Shown: piece by piece, positions 31,396 to 42,046 of the stretch
Layout: the number at the start of each line of letters is the position of its first letter
How positions within the stretch are numbered: position 1 is the first letter of the stretch
Assembly: GCA_032718475.1 (NCBI GenBank)
Contig: JAUCBJ010006426.1
Span: forward strand, 1-64,000
Source of the DNA: Nemertoderma westbladi
Lineage: Eukaryota; Xenacoelomorpha; Nemertodermatida; Nemertodermatidae
DNA: 64,000 nucleotides
Reading direction: 5' to 3'
The notes under the pieces: model-generated
The model's input: only the letters and a program-made list of their open reading frames with translations
Database searches by the model: none
Told to the model about the DNA's origin: nothing
Position numbers and translations under genes: made by a program

Positions 31396-34300
31396 ATGCC
31401 GTGTTGCAGGTGCGGCATCAACAGCACTTGCGTGCGGGGCTGCGCCTGTGTAAAGGCCAAGATAGACTGCCTGAACTGCGTTCCCGGTAAGCGGAGACGG
31501 TGCCGAAACGGCGGGACCGATTCACCGATCAGCCAATCCCAACCCACCCCGACCAGCGATGGACTACGAGACTTGGTTTCACCCATTTCGTTCTCCCAGC
31601 CAACAGCTACAGAGTCGGGGGGGAGGGACGAGTCCTTCGACGAGACTTTGGTGGTGGAATTGTCGGACAGCGATGGTTCTTTCCATTCGCTCAGCGACAC
31701 ATTGGTGTCACGTAGTTCTGTGTCCGAGGTCAGTCTATCAGCCTCAACGACTCCAGAAGTCGGACTGTCGGGTCCAGATGTGCTCATGGGTCAGGGGAAC
31801 CCCGTTTCGCCAACCATTGATGCCGCCTCCCTGGACTGCGCCTCCGGTGTAGCCCCTACGGTGTCCAGTGCTGCCCCCCTTACCCCAACAGTGTCCGGTG
31901 TTGCCCCCCTCACCCATATGGTGTCCGGTGTTGCCCCACTCTCCACAACGGTGTCCGGTGTTGCCTCCCTAGATCTCACGCATACGGTGTCCGGGGTCGC
32001 CCCTACGGTGGCTGGTGTCGCCGCCCTCACCCCTACGGTGTCCGGTGTTGCCCCACTCACCACAACGGTGTCCGGGGTTGCCCCCCTCGATCTCACCCCT
32101 ATGGTGTCCGGGGTCGCCCCTACGGTGTCCGGTGTCGCCCCTATGGTGTCCGGTGTTGCTCCCCTCGCCCCTACGGTGTCCGGTGTTGCCACCCTCGCCC
32201 CAAATGTGTCTGGTGTTGCCCCCCTCGCCCAAACGGTGTCTGGTGCTGCCCCCCGGGCCCCCATGGTGTCTGGTGGCTCCCCCCTTGCCCCTATGGTGTC
32301 CGGGGTCTCCCCCCTCGCCCCAATGGTGTCCGGTGTTGCCCCCCTCGCCCCTATGGTGTCTGGTGCGCCACTGGTAGCCACAGCAACGCGACCACGCGGA
32401 ACTACGCAGCCGCTGAGTGCCACAACGCCAATAGCTGCCCCAATCCCGCCAACGAACGCCAACTCCAACAGAATAGTTTCATGGGGCAATGTAAGGCTAC
32501 CTTTACTTCAGTTGGAGACCTCGATCAATGGCGTCTACGACGTCATTGTTCACTGGCGACCCAATCTATTTTTGGTTCCACAGGGTATGGTCGGGCGCGA
32601 TTTTGTGGCAGGAATGTCCAATCTTCTGTCACTAGTGACGACGGGGAACCCTCTGCAGTCGTTTGCGCTGAAGGCGTTGATGGCAGCCCCGGCTTTGTTG
32701 CTCCAGAAACCAAGCCGCGCATCAACAACGGCGACACACCGGCGGGTTCTAGAATGCCGGCTGGAAAGTTGGAAACGCGGCGAATTCGGTGAACTCCTCG
32801 TGGAAGCCAGAGCAATTCAGGCGCACCTCCCCAAGCAACGTTTCCGAGCCGATTCTCAGAACGTTGCCATGCAGAAAGCGTTTGTGCGTCACATGCTGGT
32901 GGGAAACGTGTCTGCGGCGACAAGGAGTCTCAGCGACCTGAACCAGGGGAAACCGCTGAAGTTGGACGATACTTTCGTGGACAAAGACGGAACGACGAAG
33001 ATTGTCCGCGATGTTCTGCGGGAGAAACACCCGGCCGCGAAACCCGCCGATGAATCCATTCTCCTCACAGAGTTCGTTGGAGCCCCAGAGTACCACAGCG
33101 TGATATTTGAGCGCCTGAATGGACAGCTCATCTTGTCCAGTCTTCTAAGGATGCGTGGAAACGCTTCGGGACCTTCGGGGTTGGACGTCCAGGGATGGAA
33201 ACATCTCCTGACGAGGTTCCGGAATCAATCAACGGAGCTCTGTGACCGAATCGCCGATTTGGGGAAACTCATATCGCAGACTGTTCTTCCTCCAGGAATT
33301 CTTACACCGTTTCTGTCCGCCCGACTGCTAGCGCTTGATAAGAACCCCGGAGTCCGTCCCATCGGGATAGGCGAGGTTATCCGCCTGGTGGTCGTCAAGG
33401 CGGCGATGACCTGTATCCGCGGGGATCTACAGGAGGTGGGCGGCCAGAAGGCCGGCATCGAGTCCGCCATCCACTCGCTGAACGACGTGTTCGCCACGGA
33501 CAATGGCGACGCCGTCCTCCAGATCGACGCCACAAATGCGTTCAACGCGCTGAACCGCGAGGCGGCGCTGCAAAACATCCGGCTGGTCTGCCCCGCGCTT
33601 CACACCATCGTAGTGAATTGCTACGACCAGCCGTCGTGTTTGTTCGTGGGGGGCGAGACGATGTTCTCGGAGGAGGGCTCGACGCAGGGCGACCCGGTGG
33701 CGATGCCGATGTTTGGCGTCGGTCTCGTCCCGTTACTCGCCGAGCTTATGCGCGCCTGTACTGTCGTTCAGAAGTGGTACGCGGACGACGGGAATGCCGT
33801 GGGGAAACTCAAGGAACTCCAGAAGTTCTGGGACGTGGTGTCAGTGAGGGGGCCTCTCTACGGGTACTACCCGACTAAGTGCTGCCTCACCGTCAAGCCG
33901 GAGAAGTTGGAGGAGGCGAAGGAGATTTTCGCGGACACCGGCGTTGCCATCGACACGGTGGGGAACAAACTCCTCGGCGGAGTAATCGGGACCGAGGAGT
34001 TCCAGCGCGAGTACACCGAGCGGAAGGTGGAGGAGTTTGCCGCCGACGTGGATCGCCTCGCCACCATCGCCGCAGTCGACCCGCACTGCGCGTACGCCGG
34101 CCTCGCCTTCGGTCTCTCCTGCCGGTGGCGGTTCTTGGCGCGCGTCGTCCCGGGGGCCACGGATTCTTTTGGGAAGTTGGAGGAGGCCGTGGAACAGTGC
34201 CTCTGCCGGATCATTGACCGGCCGGCGGTATCGGCGACGGAACGCGAGTTGCTGTCGCTACCGCTTCGGGATGGTGGGCTGGGGATCCCGGTTCCCGAGG

Positions 34301-35288
34301 ATCTACGACCCCAATACGAGAAATACTGCGACCCGTTCATCTCCATGGAGGGCGAGTCAATGGTGGCAGTTAGGGAAGAGCAGACGCACGTAGCGAAGTT
34401 AGTTGCAGCCTCCTCCTCTGTTGTAGCGAAAGCTAAAAAGGAGGAGGTTTATGACAAATTAAGTAGTGAAATGCACAATTTGTGCGGACTAACTACTGAG
34501 AAAGGTGCGTCTGCCTGGCTAAATACCAAACCCTTAACGTTACACGACACTCACCTGTCCAAGGAAGAGTTCCGTGATGCAGTTTGTCTCCGGTACGGTT
34601 GGTCGCCAAGAAATCTTCCCTCTCGTTGTGTCTGTGGGTCGCGATTTTCTCCTTCCCACGTTCTGTCGTGTCCCACTGGGGGGTTCCCCTCAATCAGACA
34701 TAACGAGATCCGCGATTTCATCGCCGACTCCCTGACTGAGGTGGCCCACAACGTGGCTGTCGAGCCGATGCTCCAGCCGCTGACGGGGGAGTCCTTCACT
34801 CTCCGGTCCACCTCGACGGACCAGCAGGCGAGACTCGACGTGTCGGTAAGCGGATTCTGGGGCAACTGCTTCCAGAAGATGTTTATCGCGTGTCGGTGTT
34901 CAACCCGCTGGCGGACACCAACGCAGCGATGTCGCTGGACGCCGCCCACCTCCATCACGAGGCGAGGAAGATCCGGAGATACGAGGAGCGGATCCGTGAG
35001 GTTGAGCACTCAACCTTCACCCCCCTCATATTTTCCGCTTTCGGGGGCATGGCGCCGGCTGCGAAGCAGTTTGTCAAGTGGCTGGCGTTGAGGCTGTCGG
35101 AGAAACGACAGGTTCCCTACCCGGAGTCAGTAGTGTGGGTGCGGCGATGCATCAATTTCGCCTTACTCCGGTCGTCCCTGATGTGCCTCCGTGGGTTTCG
35201 GTCGGCCGCTAGAAGACCGGTGCGGGCAGCGGTGGCGGACGCGTCCATTGTGTGGGCGAACGCGGACTCGGACCCCGGGATGGCTTAG
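31396..35288 (+). pseudogene. LINE polyprotein: Cys-rich head, RT, CCHC, restriction-like endonuclease
   Basis: ATG 31396 is chosen because the conserved Cys-rich head starts there (MPCCRCGINSTC, CACVKAKIDCLNC), similar to CXC/tesmin-type zinc domains. A Ser/Thr/Pro linker with 10-residue VSGVAPLTPT repeats follows (residues about 150-325). The RT has LQIDATNAFNALNR (motif A, residue about 709), EGSTQGDPVAM (motif B, 760) and KWYADDGNA (motif C, 794). After it come a C-x-C-x7-H-x3-C finger (CVCGSRFSPSHVLSC, about 1078) and ARLDVSVSGFWG, the start of a restriction-like endonuclease. Near 34888 one base is lost within the region of the nuclease's second Asp; the correct frame continues VFNPLADTN to TAG at 35288. 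The open frame to 35091 after that point is spurious. Confidence 0.8.
31840..32370 (+). repeat. 30-base coding repeat in the LINE
   Basis: About 17 units close to GTGTCCGGTGTTGCCCCCCT plus CACCCCTACG, each 30 bases or a small multiple of three, encode a VSGVAPL-type repeat. Every frame on both strands stays open here, which creates long meaningless reading frames. Confidence 0.85.
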
Positions 35289-35607
35289 ATGTTAGAGGTC
35301 TGGCGGGTTTGTTGGGTACTGGCAGTGGCAGACTGGTGATGGGTACTGAACCAATTTGTATGGTTTGTATTGTTGCTAGGTAACAGTTTGAATCAGCTGG
35401 TGGTGGGTTATATTTGTACTTGTTTTGGTGCGTTTTTATATTCGAATTATTGTTTGTTAATATTATAATATATGGAGGCTTTTGAGTAAAAAAAAAAAAA
35501 AAATATACTGTATTAATACATTTATCTCACCATCCAACTGTATATTACACACTATAGTTAGTCAGTCACATACTGTATTTAACCTAAATATATATAACCT
35601 AAACTAA

Positions 35608-37299
35608 ATGGAATTCGAAATTGGGAGCGATACCGATGATGATTGTAATGATTCTGGCCTGATGTTGATGAATAGATTGTGGCAAAATACACTACCCGAA
35701 CTTAATATACCGCCGCACTACTACCCAGTTGATCCACAACCCAAAACACCTCCATTATCCAACTGTGATATCCCATCTACGATTCTATTGGATTTCGATG
35801 ACGAAAGTAAAGATAAATCCTGGTTTCCTGTGAGGAATGATGGCAAGGGCATGTGTAGGGGTGGTTATGGTGTTGGACATGGTGGTTGTGACGGAGGAGG
35901 GGACAATGACATTGGGGTTATCACAGGGGGCATTGAGGGTAGGCCTATTGTAGTTGGTGCAGAAGGTATTTGGGGAGGTGATATTGGGGACACAGTAGTT
36001 GGAACTAACGTCATTGGGGGTGTTATTGGCAATGGGGAAATAGTAGTTGGAACTGCTGAGGACATTGGGGGTGATATTGAGAATATAGTAGTTGGAACTG
36101 AGGACATTGGGGGTGATATTGAGAATATAGTAGTTGGAACTGAGGACATTGTTGGTGATATTGAGAATATAGTAGTTGGTACTGAGGACATTGTTGGTGA
36201 TATTGAGAATATAGTAGTTGGTACTGAGGGTATTGGGGGTGACGTTGGGGACATTGTAGTTAGCGCTGAGGGCTTTGGGGGTGAGATTGGAAGTGGGGCT
36301 GAGAACATCGGACATAAAAAGAGAAAACTGAAATGCAAGACACAGGATCAACTGACTTTCAGTGCTGATAAAAAGCGCAATAGAGATTCAACTCTTTATA
36401 AACGAAAGTCAACCTTAAAATCTAAGTCTGATGATTTGGATATTACGACTCAAGTAAAAACAGACTTAATTTTTATGACCTCAAAGATTTCAAAGACAAC
36501 CAAAAAGGAAGTTTTCCATTTAGAATTTTATTCTTCGCATGATAAACACGCTACCAATACAAGTATTACAAGTCTTCTTTCTGGCCTAAATCTTCCCCTA
36601 TCTACTATTGGCAAACAAGAGTTCTCAACTAAGGGAGAGGCACGACAGGCTGTGGGCCGCATACTTATGGGAGATGAGTCTGCAGGCTATGGTGGCGGTG
36701 GAACTGCATGTGATTCGCATGTGGATGCACCACAGCCACTAGTCACACCAACAAAGGCGCCATATAGTGCAATGCCACGTGTGTTTCCTATTCCATCCCA
36801 AGTATGTAGGATTTGTGGGGTACTTAGTGGAGGAGAACGGGATATGGGAGGCTTGTGGTTTGGATGCCGTGGTATTGAAGGTAAATGTTCTGCATGGGCA
36901 CACGCCACTTGTCTTGGTGTTGGAAAAAATACAACAGCTATTACGGATAAATTGGAATGGAACTGTGCTGTTCATTTATCAGGGATCAGCACAACACAAA
37001 GCCGTGTTACACAGGTAATATCTAATAATCACGAACAAATGTGTCGGATCTGTGGGCGTCAGTATGGTGTCATTGTGGACATCGCTGGCCTTTGGCTAGG
37101 TTGTCAGGGGGGGTGATAGCGTCTTTAAACAGTGGGTCCATGCCCACTGCTTAGGTTTTCCAACTTTACGGAAAGGGAGTGAAACAGAAAAATCATTAGT
37201 GTGGGAATGCAAAGAACTCTCGAAATTACCTAATGTCCCTGTTTTAACCAAGAGAGGTAGAGGTCATCCTGCAAAAAGACAAATAAATAATTTGTAATC
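35608..37299 (+). CDS. Acidic/Gly-rich protein with tandem PHD-like fingers (one frameshift)
   Basis: From ATG 35608: an acidic head, a Gly/Val-rich section with five 14-residue repeats (EDIGGDIENIVVGT, residues about 150-210), a Lys/Arg-rich stretch (HKKRKLKCK, KKRNRD; about 236-275, likely nuclear localisation), an unrecognised domain (about 285-350), then two PHD-like fingers. Finger 1 spans residues 400-456 with C-x2-C, GLWFGC, a Cys, H-x2-C and WNC-x2-H. Finger 2 starts at C479-x2-C482 with GLWLGC. A seven-G run at 37097-37103 shifts the frame and stops it at 37116; one G fewer continues QWVHAHCLGF and VWEC to TAA 37297-37299. It may be a sequencing error or a real lesion. The role is unknown; such fingers bind histone tails or DNA-associated proteins. 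Confidence 0.7.
36058..36240 (+). repeat. 42-base coding repeat
   Basis: Four to five units of 42 bases encoding EDI[GV]GDIENIVVGT within the gene at 35608. The last units grade into diverged versions. The antisense open frame is a by-product. Confidence 0.85.
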
Positions 37300-37977
37300 A
37301 ACTAATTGAGTTTTATAGTTTAATATATAGGCCTACTTGTTGATTTTAAAACATTATTTACCTTTGTAACCTCACTATGCAATGATTTAAATGCAATAGT
37401 TAAGAATTTAATCAGTGAATCATACTTTTAATATTTTGTTTATCTTAAACTCAATTTAAGTATCAAACTCAATTCGAGACAGGGGAGCTGGGAGGGACTT
37501 GACACAAATCACACCTCGATGAATTAAATATATAATCTCGGCAAATTAGCAATGTTAATTATCAATTAAGGGAAAGGAGCAGGTTACAGTGGTATGCTAT
37601 TCTACAATAAACGAAAGTCAATAGCAAAGGCTACAGTGGCATATTATTCTAACCAAAACAATAAATTAAATACATATATTCAGGTTACAGTTTCATTTTT
37701 GAGAGTAACCATCTATGAGTTGCTTTGAATTTCCCCAGGGGAAGGATGAATTTTATTTTAATTGTGTCAAGAGTAACCCACCCCCCCCCCCCCCCCACAA
37801 CCCCATCTGCTCAATTCCAACTGATCATAACAACATTCAATAGGTGATTAGGCTAGGTGATGTATAAGATTTAATCAGTTTCATAATCACTAGAATTACT
37901 TGTATCCGTTTCATTACAGTCCAAGAGAGGCGGGAGTGAAGAGACAGTTTCAGTATAATCCTCTAAATATTTATTTA
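37300..37977. other. Intergenic region between convergent genes
   Basis: Carries a 16-base C run (37781-37796) and, at 37566-37640, the word GGAGCAGGTTACAGTGG with TTCTAACC and AACAATAAA, which recurs at 25930 and 41560. No gene is seen. Confidence 0.5.
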
Positions 37978-40532
37978 TTAGCACCTGTATATATCAGGGT
38001 ACTCAAAAATATTATTATACAGTTCAATGAACGAATTCTTCAGATGGCATCTTAGAAGTCTTTGTAAAATATGATCACTAATGTCCTTATTTGAGCAATT
38101 TTTAGAAAACCACTCAATAATTGTCTTTAATTGGTCTATGGTTTGATGATCAGACGATTCTTTAAGACATTCTTGCGTATATGTAATTGGAACTGGCTCG
38201 CATTTCGGATTTTCTGATCCTGAAAATACAGCTTTGCAACAAGTTATTAAATTAGTGTAGCCATATTCTAAAAACATTCCAAAATGAGAACTCATTTCTC
38301 CACTTAGTCCAAGTGGATGACGTTTGTCGGGTATAAATTGCGAACTCATTACGAAATGAGAATTGTGTAATAATTTCCTAAATTCCAGTACCATTTTCGA
38401 AAGGTCTACATTTTTTTTTCTCAATATATCAGCTTTGTATGGATCCACTGTATATGATGCAATAAAGACACTGTCTCTCACTTCTGCAAGCGAGTTGACA
38501 GTTCTGTAGTTTGTAATCCATCGTTTCCAAGATGGTAGACCCCCACTCGTATTCCTCTTAATTTTTTTGTGCACTTCTTCTAAAACATAATCTAGCCCCT
38601 GGCCTTTAAATGACAGACCCCGGGAGAAACCTTCATTTTCATACAGTCTTGAAATATACCCAGGTAGCTGCCACTTTTGTATGAAATAGTGTGTTATAAT
38701 TTTTCTGTAAATATGATTTGTGTGTGCAAAAAAGGTTGGTGCGAACTTGAATAAGAAAGTGTCAATTGCTTTAGAGTTGTTGCGTCGAATTCCAGATTTA
38801 AATAAGTAGGCTGATAGTTAGGACCAATTGTCCAATCAAATAACATTTTTTGGGATGGATTCTGAATCTTGTTCGCCCATAGATAAAAATCATTTATTGT
38901 AATATCTGTTGTCATTTTCTTTGCATATATTTCACTGATGGCCAACATCATTATCTCTTTCAAATTAGCAATTAATATTATATCGAATACTTCAGTCATC
39001 TTGTGGTGATCATTTGCTTTTAAAAAGGCTGATTGAGCCTTGGTCGTTTTGTAATTAGCAATTTCGGTAGCAAACATCTGTAGGAATGGTGTCCAAAGAA
39101 TCTTAGTTAAAGTTTTTATCATGTTCAAATGAATATGTCCAAGTCCAGGCTTTAATATAATTTGTGATGCCAGCTCCATATTTTTTTTTAGAATATCAAT
39201 AGCCAGAGAATATGGCAAACCATCCATGACAACAACTAACCACTTTCGGTTTTCTGATAAAAAATGTAGGCATAATTTCTGTAGAGAATTTTCCACTGCC
39301 TCTGATGACCCTGGATCACCTGGAAATGGATCATGTATTCTAAACTGTATGTCACCATCTTTCTTATCGAAATTAATTGATGTGCCATCGATAAAAGGAT
39401 ATGTATCCATTACACGAACACCAGTAGACAATTTGTCAGAGGCAAGATAATCATCATGCAGTTCGTTTACAGAACAACCATTGGAAATAAATTCAGCCTT
39501 GACCTCTTTGAAAACCGAACTTAAGAATCTAAGTCTTGTTGCTGCCGCAAACTCATCCATCTTGTCAACTTCGCATGACAACAAACTATCGAAACTCCCA
39601 CGGTCTATGAACTGAAGCGCAGTGAACTGTGTAGGTTGGATCGTATGGAACAGCATACTAGCAACACTAGTCGTTTTAGATATAGGAACTCCTTGGAATA
39701 TTACATGATAAGTTTTTAGATAATGTTGGTTGTTATCAATGACTACATGCAAATCACCAGGAGTTTCATAAGGAACTTCAAGTGCTTTCTTCATGACCTG
39801 ACCTTTTAGAAATGTGGTGCTTCCACTGGGAGAACCTAAACCTTGTAACATCGTTCCAATTTTACTACTGGAAAGCATATATGACACATACTTCTGCATA
39901 AAAGTAACAGGACCAATAAATGAATTCATCAATAAAAAACATAGTTGTTCAACAGTTTTAATTATTTTGAATTTTATACTTTTTGTAGCTTGAATATCAA
40001 TTGATTCCACATCTGCCATGAAACAGCAAAACTCCAAAAGAGTGGGATCTACATGAGAAAAGAAATTATCGCCAATAATTTCTTCATGAAAACAACCTTT
40101 AAGGTTTGCTGCAGTTTTAATAATAGAGGTTTTTAGAGATTTAAGGTAGTCTTGAATGTTATCCTTCGAATGTGAATCATTCAGATGATATACAACTTCA
40201 ACATTATCCTCTTCCATATTGCCACTTCCAATATAATCGTGCACAGTTGTTTCCTCAGTATATGTCCGTTTGGTTACTTGACTTACATGTTGAAGTAGGT
40301 TGTTTTCATTGAATTCAATTTTTGCAGAATGGTAACAAGAACGGCAAACATACCTGGTACTGGAAGGTCCCATACTTGATGTTGTTTTCTTTCTGATGAA
40401 TGCAACAACTGCGGCACTTACTTTTTTGCGTGCAGGATCAGTGCTCAGCAAGTCTGTAGTTTTATTACATGATCTTACCATGCATTTTGCCTTCCAATGC
40501 CAACTGGATCCTTGAATAGGAGGTACTTCCAT
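37978..40532 (-). CDS. Large unrecognised protein, candidate transposase (one frameshift)
   Basis: On the minus strand from ATG 40532 about 590 residues are open, and after a one-base loss near 38771 a second frame continues without interruption (APTFFAHTNHIYRKI, QKWQLPGYISRLYENEG, GLSFKGQGLDYVLEE, KKIKRNTSGG) to a stop at 37978, total about 850 residues. A Cys finger lies near the start (CMVRSC, then YVCRSCYH). Conserved-looking blocks are DLHVVIDNNQHY (near 262), WLVVVMDGLPY (near 436) and KPGLGHIHLNMIKTL (near 462). This layout recalls abundant uncharacterised proteins in coral, mollusc and echinoderm genomes with D-G-x-P-Y and P-G-x-x-H-x-x-x-N. I cannot name the family. Its pairing with the PHD gene inside inverted repeats suggests a transposase, which is inference. 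Confidence 0.65.
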
Positions 40533-40677
40533 TTGAGATCAAATTATTTGATGTATTATAAGGTCTGAAGGTTAATGCATCAACTCTTACAATTATAATT
40601 TAATTTAATCATTTATACGTAACATATACGTGTACACCACATCTGATCTGTGGTACGTACGTCATACGTATACACTA

Positions 40678-41150
40678 CAGTACATTCCTCATTCCGGGTG
40701 GTCCTCAAACCATTTTATAATGGCTGTCAATGGGAGGATTGAAAGGATTGAATGGCTAACTTCAAACCAAATTTTTTATAAAAATGATGGTTTGAAACTT
40801 TCAATCCGCTCCAGGCGCCTGGTTTGAAAGGATTGAACATCCACATACATTCATTCATTCATACTTGAACATACATTTTTTTTAAAGGCTGTTACTTCTA
40901 AGTTAATTTGATTGATGAAGTCGGTTGGCTTTGTTTGTACAATTTCCGAATGTGGTTACAGACAACACATGCCCCAGGCTCCTTCCCACATACAGCGCCG
41001 ATAATGGGATTGGATACAGGCAGCTCAGCATTAGGATTGAATATTCCAGACATACAAACCTGCAATTTTTTGTGGTTTGAAGTTGGATTGAACAGGATTG
41101 AGGAATGACCCCCAGAATGAAGAAAACCACCCAGAATGAGGAATGTACTG
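40678..41150. mobile_element. Mariner-type MITE
   Basis: Inverted ends of about 25 bases begin CAGTACATTCCTCATTC at 40678 and end with the complement at 41150, each flanked by TA (40676-40677, 41151-41152). CAGT ends and a TA duplication fit Tc1/mariner. The interior is 473 bases with repeated GGATTGAA words and no gene. Confidence 0.75.
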
Positions 41151-41152
41151 TA

Positions 41153-41694
41153 TACAGGATACCAGGTATATAAAATGATCCTGAGCTATTTATTATAGGC
41201 TTAGGCTGCTATGTGAATCTATGGATCCGGCCAGATAATAACTATTGATTCAATTTACCATTATTTTAATTAAATGAAATAATTAATATATTATCAGACT
41301 AGAGCAAGACAAAAAAATTTACATTTATTCAATAAGGCAGTACAGTATGGTACAATACTGTGTAGTTCAGTCTAGTTATGCCATAATCAATCCCAATCAT
41401 TATTCATTATATTTCATTTTACCGGTAGTGGACTTCATAAATTTTTAATATATGTACACATACAGGCTGACTGACAGGTACCGCGTCATTAAGTCCTTTG
41501 GCCATTAGTTCCTGTGGCATTAGGTCCTGTGGTGTAATATCATGGTGTTGTTAAGGGAAAGGAACAGGTTACAGTGACATCATTCTAACCAAACAATAAG
41601 TCAACCAAATGACGCTTTTTACCTTTACCGAAGATACTAGGCTGAAAGGATATATTTCAAGAGTGGATTAAATATACTGTAGTGCGAGTTAGGC
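41153..41694. other. Spacer before the right 352-base repeat
   Basis: No gene. It includes a third copy of the dispersed GGAACAGGTTACAGTG word at about 41559. Confidence 0.45.
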
Positions 41695-42046
41695 TAGTTG
41701 CCTAAATAGGCATCACAAACCAATTTTTTGAGGTTCCCTATTTAGGCAACATGAGTGACATCTCCTCACAAAAAGACACCATTGCGTCCAGACAAACAGG
41801 TAAATAAAATTGGTTCCAGTATCAATTACAGGTCTATATACCTTGTTGTATTTATTAAAGTAACAATATTCAGCGCCAAATTAATATCCTTATTTAAAAA
41901 AATATAATCTATAACTCTGACCGTCACATGTTGCTTAATTAGGCAGTAAAGATACATCACTATTACCTATAAAGGCAACACTACATTGTAAATGTTGCTT
42001 AAATAGGAAATGTCTATTGATGCCTATATAGGCAACTGTCCGTAAC
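41695..42046 (-). repeat. 352-base repeat, right copy
   Basis: Inverted partner of 30472-30823, starting TAGTTGCCTAAATAGGCATC and ending GGCAACTGTCCGTAAC. Same length, few mismatches (for example GACATCTCC against GACATCACC), same internal palindromes. No target duplication is visible outside the pair. Confidence 0.85.

Larger units (their letters stand above)
31282..35502 (+). mobile_element. Full-length R2-group-like LINE
   Basis: The element begins after ATATACTG (31274-31281), encodes one protein, and ends in a 16-base poly(A) (35488-35503) followed by ATATACTG (35503-35510). The shared 7-8 bases fit a target duplication, giving a 4.2 kb complete insertion. Its GC content is far higher than the flanks. 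It sits inside the cassette bounded by the 352-base repeats. Confidence 0.75.

Noticed and set aside
31791-32489. Long antisense reading frame over the LINE linker
   Set aside because: It is produced by the 30-base repeat, which keeps every frame open, and has no independent features.
35785-36351. Antisense reading frames across the PHD gene repeats
   Set aside because: Shadow of the 42-base coding repeat. The plus-strand frame has domains at both ends; the antisense one does not.
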